Source of the DNA: Modestobacter lapidis
GTDB lineage: Bacteria > Actinomycetota > Actinomycetes > Mycobacteriales > Geodermatophilaceae
Assembly: GCA_019779905.1 (NCBI GenBank)
Contig: JABAKE010000001.1
Coordinates: 434,001 to 498,000 of the forward strand
Direction of reading: 5' to 3'
Length of the DNA stretch: 64,000 bases
Made by a program: the position numbers and the translations under genes. Below the pieces are notes generated by a model. It ran no database searches, was not told the origin of the DNA, and was given only the letters and a program-made list of their open reading frames with translations. The number at the start of each line of letters is the position of its first letter. Positions within the stretch are counted from its first letter, which is position 1. Positions 41,848-50,203 of this stretch are shown here, in pieces.

Positions 41848-42876
41848 ATGCACCTCGGCGTCGACAGCTTCGTCTCGGCGGTGACCGACCCCGCCTCGGA
41901 ACGCGTCATCGGAGCGCAGGAGCGGATGGAGCACCTGCTGGAGGAGATCGCGCTGGCCGACCGGGTCGGCCTGTACTCCTTCGGCATCGGGGAGCACCAC
42001 CGCAGCGAGTACTACGACTCCGCACCGGCGGTCATCCTGGCGGCCGCGGCGGCCCGGACGTCCCGGATCCGGTTGGGCAGCGCGGTGACCGTGCTCAGCG
42101 CCGCCGACCCGGTGCGGGTGTTCCAGGAGTTCGCCACGCTCGACCTGATCGCCAAGGGGCGGATCGACCTGGTCGTCGGGCGTGGCTCGTTCACCGAGGC
42201 ATTCCCGCTGTTCGGACTGTCGCTGGGCGACTACGACACGCTGTTCACCGAGAAGCTCGACCTGCTGCTCCGCATCCGGGAGTCCGAGCGGGTGACCTGG
42301 TCCGGCCGGCACCGCCCGTCGCTCACCGGGCAGGGCGTCTACCCGCGGCCGGTGCAGGACCCGCTGCCGATCTGGGTGGGCGTCGGCGGCAGCCCCGAGT
42401 CCTTTGCCCGCGCCGGCCTGCTCGGCCTGCCGCTCATGGTGGCGATCATCGGCGGTGAGCCGCGGCAGTTCGCACCGCTGGTCGACCTGTACCGCCGGGC
42501 CGGGGCGCAGGCCGGGCACGCTCCCGAGGAGCTCAAGGTCGGGCTGCACGTGTTCGGGTTCGTCGGCGAGAGCACCCAGGCCGCATCGGACGCCATCTAC
42601 CCGGGCTGGCACGAGATGTTCACCAAGGTGTCCCGGGAGCGGGGGTTCTCCCCGCCGTCGCGCGCCCAGTTCGACGCCACCTCGGGTCCCGACGGGGCCT
42701 TCTTCATGGGTGACCCGGACACCGTGGCCGCAAAGATCGCCCGGGTCTCCGAGCAGCTCGGCGGGGTCGACCGGATCTCCCTGCAGATGACCAACCCGCG
42801 GCTGGCCCACGACGACCTGCTGCGCGGCATCGAGTTGCTCGGAACCGAGGTCGCGCCGACGGTCGCCGGACTCTGA
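41848..42876 (+). CDS. Luciferase-like (LLM class) flavin oxidoreductase
   Basis: A 342-residue TIM-barrel flavin-dependent monooxygenase. Motifs include GLYSFGIGEHHRSEYYDSAPAV, TSRIRLGSAVTVLSAADPVRVFQEFATLDLIAKGRIDLVVGRGSF and PLPIWVGVGGSPES, typical of the bacterial-luciferase family using FMNH2 or F420. It probably forms an operon with the FAD monooxygenase, the two oxidising successive intermediates of one compound; that is inference. GGAGG precedes the ATG. Confidence 0.87.
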   Translation: MHLGVDSFVSAVTDPASERVIGAQERMEHLLEEIALADRVGLYSFGIGEHHRSEYYDSAPAVILAAAAARTSRIRLGSAVTVLSAADPVRVFQEFATLDLIAKGRIDLVVGRGSFTEAFPLFGLSLGDYDTLFTEKLDLLLRIRESERVTWSGRHRPSLTGQGVYPRPVQDPLPIWVGVGGSPESFARAGLLGLPLMVAIIGGEPRQFAPLVDLYRRAGAQAGHAPEELKVGLHVFGFVGESTQAASDAIYPGWHEMFTKVSRERGFSPPSRAQFDATSGPDGAFFMGDPDTVAAKIARVSEQLGGVDRISLQMTNPRLAHDDLLRGIELLGTEVAPTVAGL

Positions 42877-42908
42877 CCGGCCGGTTCGTCCGACCGGCCG
42901 GTTCGTCC
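42875..42908 (+). repeat. 17-bp perfect tandem repeat
   Basis: GACCGGCCGGTTCGTCC occurs twice end to end (42875-42891 and 42892-42908), each containing the palindrome ACCGGCCGGT. The first copy covers the stop codon of the luciferase-like gene. It may serve as a terminator or a protein site before the DUF222 gene. Confidence 0.7.
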
Positions 42909-42929
42909 GGAAATGTCGTACCGCTCCCA

Positions 42930-42935
42930 TAACGT
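42930..42935 (+). promoter_or_regulatory. -10 box of a leaderless promoter (DUF222/HNH gene)
   Basis: TAACGT ends six bases before the GTG at 42942, and there is no Shine-Dalgarno sequence. Leaderless initiation is likely. Confidence 0.45.
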
Positions 42936-42941
42936 GAGGGC

Positions 42942-44552
42942 GTGTTCGAGGCCGGTGGGTTCGGGGTGGCGGTGACGGTGTCGCCTGCCTCTCCGGTGCC
43001 TGCGGGACGGCGACGGCGGTCTCGGCTGGCCGAGGTGTTGGACCCTCGTGGCTTCGACGATGCCGGGCTGGTGGCGGAGCTGGGGTCGGTCGCGGATCTG
43101 CGGGCGCAGCTGGCGGCGTACGAGGCGGGGCTGGTGGCGGAGTTCGCGCGCCGCCGCCCGGCGCAGACGGACCTGACCGGCGACCGGCCGGGGCACGGGG
43201 TGGACGGCTGGCTGCCGGATCGTGCGCCGGTGGGGGTGAGTGAGTTCTTCGCCGACGAGCTGGCGATGGTGACGCGGTCGTCGCGGGCGGCGGCGGTGAC
43301 GTTGGCAGAGCGCTCGGTGGCGTTGGTGCACGAGTTGCCGGCCACCTGGGGCGCGCTGGCGGACGGGCTGGTCGACCCGTCGCGGGCGAACGCGATCGTG
43401 CGGGCGCTGGCCGGGCAGTCGACGGCGGCTGGCGGGGCGGTGGATCCGGGCGTGGTCGCCGAGGTGGAGGCGCAGGCGTTGGGCTGGGCGGTGGCGGGGG
43501 ACACGCCGAGGCGATTGGCGGAGCGGGTGGCGGCGGCGTTGATCGCGGTGGACGCCGGGGCGGCCGACCGGCGACGGAAGAAGGCGGAGCGCCTCGCGGA
43601 TGTGACCGTCCGGTCGTTGCCGGACGGTCTGGCGCAGCTGGTGGCGGACATGCCGGCGCCGGTGGCGACGGCGTGCCGGGAAACCATCGACGGGTATGCC
43701 CGGATGCTGAAGGGCGACGGTGACGTGCGGCCGATCGGTCAGCTGCGGGCGCTGGTCCTGGCCGATCTGGTGCTGCGCCCGTGGGATGTCTCGCGCCCGC
43801 CGGTGACCGCGCACGTGACCGTGCTGGCGCCGTTGCCGGTGCTACGGAATCGGTCGGATCCTGACCCGGGGCCGGCCGCGGCGCCGACCCGCGCCGTGAC
43901 CGCGCCCACTGACGCCGATGCGGCGTCGGTGGAGGGGGTGCCGATCACCGGCGGGCAGTTGCGGGAGCTGCTCGGGCAGCTGGACGCGGTCTGCCCCGGT
44001 GGGCTGCAGGCCCCGGCCGGGGGCGTGCTGGACATCAACCTGACCGACCCGGACACCGGGGCGTTGCGCGCGACGGTGACCCGGGGGGAGCTGGCCCGGC
44101 TGGCCCGCCGCGGCTGCCCCGCTCACCCCCGAGCTTCCGGATCGCCTCCGACCGACTGTGGCTGTGCGGTGCTGGACCGGCCACCGTCGGTCGACCGCTA
44201 CGTGCCGACCCCGGGGCAGCGCCGGTTCGTGCGGGCCCGGGACCGGACCTGCCGGCATCCCGGCTGCCGCCGACCGGCCGCGCGCACCGACCTGGACCAC
44301 GTCGTGCCCCACGGGGCGGGTGGGTCGACCGACTGCGCGAATCTCTGTTGCCTGTGCCGCCGGCACCACCGGCTCAAGACCCACGCACCCGGCTGGCGGT
44401 TCACCATGACCCCCGACGGGGTCCTGTCGGTCACCACCCCCTCCGGGATCACCCGCACCACCCGGCCACCGGGCCTCGGGCTGCCCGAGAACCTCCTCCC
44501 GGTCCGGAACGGCGGACCACCCGGACCCGACGACGACCCGCCGCCCTTCTAG
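42942..44552 (+). CDS. DUF222 / HNH endonuclease-domain protein (13E12 family)
   Basis: A 536-residue protein of the actinobacterial 13E12 repeat family. The N-terminal DUF222 region (about 30-330) has the ALADGLVDPSRANAIVRAL stretch. The C-terminal HNH nuclease domain carries zinc cysteines in CRHPGCRRPAARTDLDHVVPHGAGGSTDCANLCCLCRRHHRLKTH, with the DHV and HH catalytic residues. Many copies occur per genome and their role is unknown; REP13E12 elements in mycobacteria link the family with mobile DNA. No inverted repeats or integrase flank it here. Confidence 0.88.
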   Translation: MFEAGGFGVAVTVSPASPVPAGRRRRSRLAEVLDPRGFDDAGLVAELGSVADLRAQLAAYEAGLVAEFARRRPAQTDLTGDRPGHGVDGWLPDRAPVGVSEFFADELAMVTRSSRAAAVTLAERSVALVHELPATWGALADGLVDPSRANAIVRALAGQSTAAGGAVDPGVVAEVEAQALGWAVAGDTPRRLAERVAAALIAVDAGAADRRRKKAERLADVTVRSLPDGLAQLVADMPAPVATACRETIDGYARMLKGDGDVRPIGQLRALVLADLVLRPWDVSRPPVTAHVTVLAPLPVLRNRSDPDPGPAAAPTRAVTAPTDADAASVEGVPITGGQLRELLGQLDAVCPGGLQAPAGGVLDINLTDPDTGALRATVTRGELARLARRGCPAHPRASGSPPTDCGCAVLDRPPSVDRYVPTPGQRRFVRARDRTCRHPGCRRPAARTDLDHVVPHGAGGSTDCANLCCLCRRHHRLKTHAPGWRFTMTPDGVLSVTTPSGITRTTRPPGLGLPENLLPVRNGGPPGPDDDPPPF

Positions 44553-44593
44553 CGGTCGGGGTGGTTCCCGCGCCGCGCCGCCCGCCTGGTGCG

Positions 44594-44648
44594 TTCCCGG
44601 CAACGAGGATTGCCATCCAGGCCGCCGTCGGGGCAGGTTGCCGGGGAA
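44594..44648. repeat. Long-loop inverted repeat before the methyltransferase gene
   Basis: TTCCCGGCAAC (44594-44604) and GTTGCCGGGGAA (44637-44648) pair with a single bulged G around a 32-base loop. It could be a terminator of the DUF222 gene or a leader structure. Confidence 0.4.
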
Positions 44649-44724
44649 GTGCTGCCGCCGGCCTGGCTTCCACCCGGTGCCGGCGGTGGGACCCCACCTG
44701 GATCCGACGAGCGAGGCAGGAACG

Positions 44725-45324
44725 ATGGACGCGCAGTTCTGGGACGACCGGTACCGCAGCCAGGAGCAGCTCTTCAGCGGCAACCCGAACGGGGTGCTCG
44801 TCACCGAGGTCGCCGACCTGCCCCCCGGGCACGCGCTCGACGTGGGCTGCGGTGAAGGCGCCGACGCGTTGTGGCTGGCCCGACGGGGCTGGCAGGTCAC
44901 CGCGGTCGACATCTCCCGCGTCGCCCTGGAACGCGCCGGCGCGGGTCCGGACGTCGCGGATCGCGTTGCCTGGACCTGTGCGGACCTGACCACCACGCCA
45001 CCGCCGGCCGGCCCGTTCGACCTCGTGTCCGCGCAGTACTACCCGCTGGCGCGCCGGCCGGACCACGCCACGCTGCGCGGCCTGCTCGACGTCGTCGCCC
45101 CCGGCGGCACCCTGCTCGTCGTCGGTTACGACCTCGCCGATCTGACCCCGGGCCACGAGCCCGGTGTCGACTTCCGCGACTTCTACCAGCCCGCGGACAT
45201 CGCCGACCTCCTCGGCGACGACTGGATCGTCCTGGTCGACGAGACCCGCCCGCGAACCGCCGCTGCCCCCGCCGCCACCCCGCACACCCACGACACCGTG
45301 TTGCGGGTGCAACGCCGGCGCTGA
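44725..45324 (+). CDS. Class I SAM-dependent methyltransferase
   Basis: A 199-residue methyltransferase. Motif I is LDVGCGEGADALWLARRGWQVTAVDIS with the acidic residue closing strand 2, and a later GGTLLVVGYDLAD strand is seen. It resembles TehB-type and small-molecule thiol/tellurite methyltransferases, a loose likeness. The ATG at 44725 gives the usual MDAQFWDDRY opening. The 172-bp gap upstream holds a long imperfect hairpin (44594-44648). Confidence 0.82.
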   Translation: MDAQFWDDRYRSQEQLFSGNPNGVLVTEVADLPPGHALDVGCGEGADALWLARRGWQVTAVDISRVALERAGAGPDVADRVAWTCADLTTTPPPAGPFDLVSAQYYPLARRPDHATLRGLLDVVAPGGTLLVVGYDLADLTPGHEPGVDFRDFYQPADIADLLGDDWIVLVDETRPRTAAAPAATPHTHDTVLRVQRRR

Positions 45325-45396
45325 TCCGATGCAGCGCGGCCCCGAGGCGGGGGACGATCGGCGCGCTCATCCCCCGACCACGAGACGGAGCCGCTG

Positions 45397-46311
45397 ATGT
45401 TCCCGGAACCGGTACCCGATCCCGACCCGGCCTTCGCCGGCTTCGAGCTGTCCCTGCAGCAGGTGGCGGACGCGGCACTCCGGGTCCGGGTGGGCGGCTC
45501 CGGCCCGCCGCTGCTCCTGCTGCACGGCTATCCGCAGACCTCGGCGATGTGGGGCGAGGTCGCCGCCGGACTGGCCGCGGCGTTCACCGTCGTCGCGTCC
45601 GACCTGCGCGGGTACGGCGGCAGCTCGGCGCCGCCGACGGTGCCCGGGCACGAGACCTACGGCAAGCGGGCGATGGCCGCCGACGGGCTCGCCCTGATGC
45701 GCCGGCTCGGGTTCGACCGGTTCGACGTCGCCGGGCACGACCGCGGAGGCCGGGTCGCCTACCGCATGGCGCTGGACTCCCCGGACGCCGTCCGCCGGCT
45801 CACCGTTCTCGACATCGTCCCGACCGCGGAGGTGTGGGCCCGGGCCGACGCCCGCTTCGCCCTCGGCTACTGGCACTGGGCCTTCCTCGCCCAGCCGGCC
45901 CCGCTGCCGGAGACCCTGATCGGGTACGACCCCGAGCAGTTCTTCTTCGGCGGCGGGTTCGGACGTGCCATCCGCGGCTTCCGGCCCGCAGCGGTCGCCG
46001 ACTACGTCCGCGCCGTCCGGGACCCCGCGGTCGTGCACGCCATGTGCGAGGACTACCGGGCCGGCGCCGGTCCCGACCGGGCGCTGGACGAGGAGGACCG
46101 GGCCGCCGGGCGGCGCATCGCCGCGCCGCTCCAGGTGCTGTGGGGCGCCCGGGGGGCGCTGCCCGCCTGGTACGACACCCTGGCGGTGTGGCGCGACTGG
46201 GCCGACGACGTCACCGGCGCCGCTCTGGACTGCGGCCACTTCCTGCCCGAGGAACTCCCCGCCGAGACCCTCGCCGCGCTGCTCGACCACCATGGCCGTG
46301 CCAACGCATGA
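45397..46311 (+). CDS. Haloacetate (fluoroacetate) dehalogenase-like hydrolase
   Basis: A 304-residue alpha/beta hydrolase with an aspartate nucleophile. Asp115, Arg116 and Arg119 (GHDRGGR), Asp139, His160-Trp161 (YWHWAF), Tyr220 and His281 line up with the nucleophile, carboxylate-binding arginines, acid, halide pocket and catalytic His of the R. palustris fluoroacetate dehalogenase (Asp110, Arg111, Arg114, Asp134, His155, Trp156, Tyr219, His280). The enzyme should split the carbon-halogen bond of 2-haloacids. It ends with an ATGA overlap into a tiny downstream ORF. Other substrates cannot be excluded. Confidence 0.85.
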   Translation: MFPEPVPDPDPAFAGFELSLQQVADAALRVRVGGSGPPLLLLHGYPQTSAMWGEVAAGLAAAFTVVASDLRGYGGSSAPPTVPGHETYGKRAMAADGLALMRRLGFDRFDVAGHDRGGRVAYRMALDSPDAVRRLTVLDIVPTAEVWARADARFALGYWHWAFLAQPAPLPETLIGYDPEQFFFGGGFGRAIRGFRPAAVADYVRAVRDPAVVHAMCEDYRAGAGPDRALDEEDRAAGRRIAAPLQVLWGARGALPAWYDTLAVWRDWADDVTGAALDCGHFLPEELPAETLAALLDHHGRANA

Positions 46312-46454
46312 CCCTCGAGTGCCGGCCCACCTGCGCGTGCTCCGGGAGCACGGTGGCGCTGGCCAGCGGGACGACGAGCGACGAGGAGGTCACGGCCATG
46401 GTGGAGCCGGCCCGGGGGCAGTTCACCCCTGACCCGGCCGCTGCCGACGGCTGA
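46308..46454 (+). CDS. Possible 48-residue Cys-containing peptide
   Basis: An ATG overlapping the dehalogenase stop (ATGA) opens a 48-codon frame. The peptide starts MTLECRPTCACSGSTVAL, with a CxxxCxC cluster, then an acidic middle. It overlaps the 3' end of the opposite-strand acylase gene by 32 bases. I do not recognise it; translational coupling is the only support. Confidence 0.4.
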   Translation: MTLECRPTCACSGSTVALASGTTSDEEVTAMVEPARGQFTPDPAAADG

Positions 46455-48819
46455 CGGTCCCGTCCGGGCTCGCCGGACGCAGCCGGATGCGGCTGCCCAC
46501 GTTCGCCTCGACAGCTGCACGGCTGTAGACCAGTGGGAAACTGCCGCCTGCCGCCCAGGTGTCGAACAGGTCGGTGTAGTGCGGGGAGCGCGGGTCGCCG
46601 GACTGGCCCGGCGAGTTGACCGCCCGGCTGAGGTCCCACTCGCCGACGTCGATCACCATCCGGAAGGTCGAGCCCATCGTCTGCCGGAAGTCCGGTCCGT
46701 AGCCGGTCAGGCCCACCGTGTCGCCGCTGCCCGCGCGCGGCGCCGGCCCCACCTCGACCCAGCCGGGTGGCACGTCGCCGGCCGAGGCGAGCGCGCCGTT
46801 CACCAGCCGGGTGTGGTGCACCGCACCCCACTGCCAGGCGGAGCGGTCGCCGCCCAGCATCGCCTCGATCTCCTCGAGGGCCGCCCGCAGGGTGCTGTCG
46901 ACGCCGGTCGTGAGCTCCGCGACGTCGGCCGGGGAGTCCGGGTCGTAGGCGGCGAGCATCCTCAGGTCCCCGCGCAGGTCGGAGTCCATCGACTCGTCCC
47001 GCTCCAGGGCGGCGGTCGCCCGAGCCCGCTGCTCCTCGGGCACACCCTCCCGCTCCAGCAGGCCGGCCACCAGCCAGGGGCGCAGGTGCCGGCGCAGCCA
47101 GATCTCGAAGACCAGCGCCTCCATCGAGTCGACGGTCTCGGCGCCGTCCCAGCGCTGCAGGGTCCGGAGCACGTCGGCGTCCCGGACGGCGCCGGCGTCG
47201 ACTACGGCGAGCACCGAGCAGACCCGCCGGGCGTGCACGCTGACGCAGTCCCACTGCATCGCCAGGCTGTCCTCGACGCTCACCGCTGCGGTGGAATCGA
47301 GCCAGGCGGACAGCCGCTCGTACCGGGCGGGGGAGTACCAGTCGTAGGTGAACGGGAGCGAGGGGTCCCGGTCGGCGGGCAGGTTCATCTGGTTGGCCGT
47401 GGCGAACCAGCCCGACGCCGGGTTGCGCACCCCGGGCAGCTCGTCGGCGAGGGCGAAGCCGTTCCAGTCGTACCGCCCGTCGCCGGGGACCGGCACGCTG
47501 CCGTCGTACCCGACGCGGCGCGGGACGAGCGCGCTGGCCTGCCAGCCGATGTCGCCGTCCACGCTGGCGTAGATCTGGTTCACCCCCGGGGCGCCCCACC
47601 GGCCCAGCGCCTGGACGAACTCGTCGGCGGTGGCGGCGGTCTGGTACTCGAGGCTGGCCAGGTACGGCGACATGCCGGGCTCCAGCCACACGGCGCGCAG
47701 GGCGACGGCGAAGCCCCGGGCCGGATCGTGGTGGATCACCGGGCCGTGCCGGGTGAACAGCAGCTCGACCTCCACCGGCGCGGCGCCGGCGACCGCGACC
47801 GTGTCGGTCTCCCGGGTGAGGAACTCCCAGCCCTCGCCGTAGCGGTACCGGAACGGATCGTCGGGGTGCAGTTCGTAGACGTAGAGGTCCTCGTGGTCGG
47901 CGGGCCAGATGGTGAGCCCGAAGGCGACCTTCTCGTTGTGTCCGATCGAGATCCCCGGCAACCCGGGCTCGCCCGCACCGATCACGCTCATCCCAGGAGC
48001 CTCGAGGTGGGCGAGGTAGCGCAGCGAGGGCAAGGTGACCATCCGGTGCGGATCGTCGGCCAGGATCGGGCGCCCGGTCGACGTGCGCGAGCCGGAGACG
48101 ACCCAGTTGTTGCTGCCGCCGAGCGACTCCTGCCAGGCCCCTGGCCGCGGGGCGCCGGTGAGGTCGACCGGGGAGAAGGCCAGCCGGTACACCCGCAGCA
48201 CCTCGTCGGACAGCTCGGCGAGCGCCGTGCCGTCGGGCAGGACGAGCGGGTCCGCCGGCTCCCGGACGCGCCGCACCGCATCGATCTCCGGCCCGAAGTC
48301 GCGCACGGTCGTCGCGCGGGCCAGTTCGTGCTCGGCGTTGGCGAACAGGCCGTGGGTGCGGAAGCGGACCACGTCCTCGGGCTCCCACAGTGCGGGGGAG
48401 TGGCCGTACACGCCGAACTCCGGCGGCAGGTGCTCCGGATGCTCCAGCACCCAGCGCACGTAGGCGTTGACGCCGCGGGTGTAGGCGGTCACGACCCGCC
48501 GGGTGGCCGTGCCGTAGGCCAGCCACTCGGCGCGCATGTCCCCGCGGTACCGCAGGAGCCGGCCGGCCCGGTCCTGCTCCACGAAGGCCGGCCCGAACAC
48601 CTCGCTCAGCAGCCCGTTGCCGCGGCGTCGCCACAGGTCGATCTGGAAGAGCCGGTCGCGAGCAGCGTTGAAGCCCTGGGCCAGGTACACGTCGTCCCGA
48701 GAGCTCGCGTAGACGTGCGGGACGCCCCAGGTGTCCACGATGATCTCGACGTCGTCGCCCAGCCCGTCGACCACGTACTCCTGCTCTCCGACGGCCGGCG
48801 CCCCGGGTGCGTCGGTCAT
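46423..48819 (-). CDS. Penicillin-acylase-family N-terminal nucleophile hydrolase
   Basis: A 798-residue Ntn hydrolase precursor of the penicillin amidase family (S45). The alpha part has DTWGVPHVYASSRDDVYLAQGFNAARDRLFQIDLWRRRGNG, and the cleavage/nucleophile site is LGGSNNWVVSGS with Ser236 becoming the beta-chain N-terminus. Later motifs are SIGHNEKVAFGLT and FATANQMNLP. Unlike secreted family members, the protein starts MTDAPGAPAVGEQ and shows no signal peptide, so it may act in the cytoplasm. Its ATG overlaps the stop of the M20 amidohydrolase gene, so both act together. Confidence 0.88.
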   Translation of the reverse strand: MTDAPGAPAVGEQEYVVDGLGDDVEIIVDTWGVPHVYASSRDDVYLAQGFNAARDRLFQIDLWRRRGNGLLSEVFGPAFVEQDRAGRLLRYRGDMRAEWLAYGTATRRVVTAYTRGVNAYVRWVLEHPEHLPPEFGVYGHSPALWEPEDVVRFRTHGLFANAEHELARATTVRDFGPEIDAVRRVREPADPLVLPDGTALAELSDEVLRVYRLAFSPVDLTGAPRPGAWQESLGGSNNWVVSGSRTSTGRPILADDPHRMVTLPSLRYLAHLEAPGMSVIGAGEPGLPGISIGHNEKVAFGLTIWPADHEDLYVYELHPDDPFRYRYGEGWEFLTRETDTVAVAGAAPVEVELLFTRHGPVIHHDPARGFAVALRAVWLEPGMSPYLASLEYQTAATADEFVQALGRWGAPGVNQIYASVDGDIGWQASALVPRRVGYDGSVPVPGDGRYDWNGFALADELPGVRNPASGWFATANQMNLPADRDPSLPFTYDWYSPARYERLSAWLDSTAAVSVEDSLAMQWDCVSVHARRVCSVLAVVDAGAVRDADVLRTLQRWDGAETVDSMEALVFEIWLRRHLRPWLVAGLLEREGVPEEQRARATAALERDESMDSDLRGDLRMLAAYDPDSPADVAELTTGVDSTLRAALEEIEAMLGGDRSAWQWGAVHHTRLVNGALASAGDVPPGWVEVGPAPRAGSGDTVGLTGYGPDFRQTMGSTFRMVIDVGEWDLSRAVNSPGQSGDPRSPHYTDLFDTWAAGGSFPLVYSRAAVEANVGSRIRLRPASPDGTVSRRQRPGQG

Positions 48820-50147
48820 CGCAGCATCTCCGCCACGTCGAGCACCCCGCCGGCCGCCTCGAACTCGGCCCTTGCCGCGGCGAGCACCGCGGGATCGGCC
48901 AGCACGTCGAGAGCCGTGAGCGCCAGACCGACCGCGCCGTCGAGCACGGCCCGGTCACCGGCCGGGGAGGCGGCCGCCGCGGCGAAGCCGGTGGTGTGCA
49001 TCGACGTCTCGGGCCCGGCGATGGCGATCATCGGGTGGATGGACGGCGTGCGCACGCTCACGTTGCCGAGGTCGGTCGACCCGGCCAGCGACGCCGGCGT
49101 CACCCCCGGCGGGAGCGCGCTGCGCCCGCGCCGGGCCTGGTGCCGGGTCCAGCGGGCGGCGAGCTCCAGGTTGGCGCGGATGGGCAGGTAGGCGGGTTCC
49201 TCGTCCCACGCCAGCTCGTACCCGCAGCCGGTCATCGCGGCCGCGGCCACCACGATCGCCTCCACCCGGCGGCACAGGTCGGTCAGCGTCTCGGGGGTCG
49301 CCGACCGCACGTAGTACAGCGCGGCCGCGGTGTCCGGGACGACGTTGGGCCGCTGCCCGCCGTCGGTGATGACGCCGTGCACCCGGTCGGTGTCGGGGAC
49401 GTGCTGGCGCAGCATCGCGATGCCCTGGTACCCGGCCACGACGGCGTCCAGCGCGTTGCGGCCCATGAACGGCTGGGCCGAGGCGTGCGCGGCGATGCCG
49501 GTGTAGGTGACCCGCAGCTGACGTCGGCCGAGGAACGGCTGGACCGCGGCGTCGTAGGAGAAGGGGTGCAGCATCACCACCGCGTCGATGCCGTCGAAGG
49601 CCCCGTCGCGGGCCATCACCTCCTTGCCGCCGCCGCCCTCCTCGGCCGGGGTGCCCAGCAGCACCGCCGTTCCGCCCACCTCGCCGCCGGACAGCACGGC
49701 GTGCAGGCCGAGGAAGGCCCCCACGGCGGCCGAGCAGATGACGTTGTGCCCGCAGCCGTGCCCGATGCCCGGCAGGGCGTCGTACTCGGCGAGCACCGCC
49801 ACCGTCGGCCCGCCGCGCCCGGTCCGGGCCCGCAGTGCGGTTTCCAGGCCGTGCACCCCGACCTCGGCGTCGAGGCCGTGGCGGGCCAGCAGGTCGGCCA
49901 CGGCCCGCACCGACCGGTGCTCGGCGTAGCCCTCCTCGGGGTGGGCGTGCAGGTCGTGGCTGAGGCCGAGCAGGTCCTCGGCGGCCGCCTCGATCGTCTG
50001 CTCGGCCCGGGCCAGCAGGTTCTCGGCTGCGCCGGCGCGCGGCGAGGACAGCGGCGCGGCGAGCTCGGCGGCCCGGTCGGTCGCGGCCCGCAGCGCCTCG
50101 AGGTGCTGGGTGTCCGGGGGGCGGGGAACGGAAGGGTCCGCGGTCAT
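48816..50147 (-). CDS. M20-family amidohydrolase
   Basis: A 443-residue zinc peptidase/amidohydrolase of the AbgB/N-acyl-amino-acid hydrolase branch. Metal-site motifs are DLHAHPEEGYAEHRS, EYDALPGIGHGCGHNV and TPAEEGGGGK, with a dimerisation insert (AAHASAQPFMGRNALDA) and a C-terminal IHPMIAIAG. It precedes the acylase-type gene with a 4-base overlap, suggesting serial hydrolysis of an N-acylated compound. A weak TACAAC box lies six bases before the ATG. There is no signal peptide. Confidence 0.87.
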   Translation of the reverse strand: MTADPSVPRPPDTQHLEALRAATDRAAELAAPLSSPRAGAAENLLARAEQTIEAAAEDLLGLSHDLHAHPEEGYAEHRSVRAVADLLARHGLDAEVGVHGLETALRARTGRGGPTVAVLAEYDALPGIGHGCGHNVICSAAVGAFLGLHAVLSGGEVGGTAVLLGTPAEEGGGGKEVMARDGAFDGIDAVVMLHPFSYDAAVQPFLGRRQLRVTYTGIAAHASAQPFMGRNALDAVVAGYQGIAMLRQHVPDTDRVHGVITDGGQRPNVVPDTAAALYYVRSATPETLTDLCRRVEAIVVAAAAMTGCGYELAWDEEPAYLPIRANLELAARWTRHQARRGRSALPPGVTPASLAGSTDLGNVSVRTPSIHPMIAIAGPETSMHTTGFAAAAASPAGDRAVLDGAVGLALTALDVLADPAVLAAARAEFEAAGGVLDVAEMLR

Positions 50148-50203
50148 GAGGCGGTTGTACTGGACGGCGGGCGCTCCCGCAGGGGCGCCCGCCGCCCGCG
50201 GAG

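Noticed and set aside
42942-44552. The DUF222/HNH gene as part of an insertion sequence or homing element.
   Set aside because: No terminal inverted repeats, transposase, integrase or target-site duplication can be seen; the upstream tandem repeat has no partner downstream.
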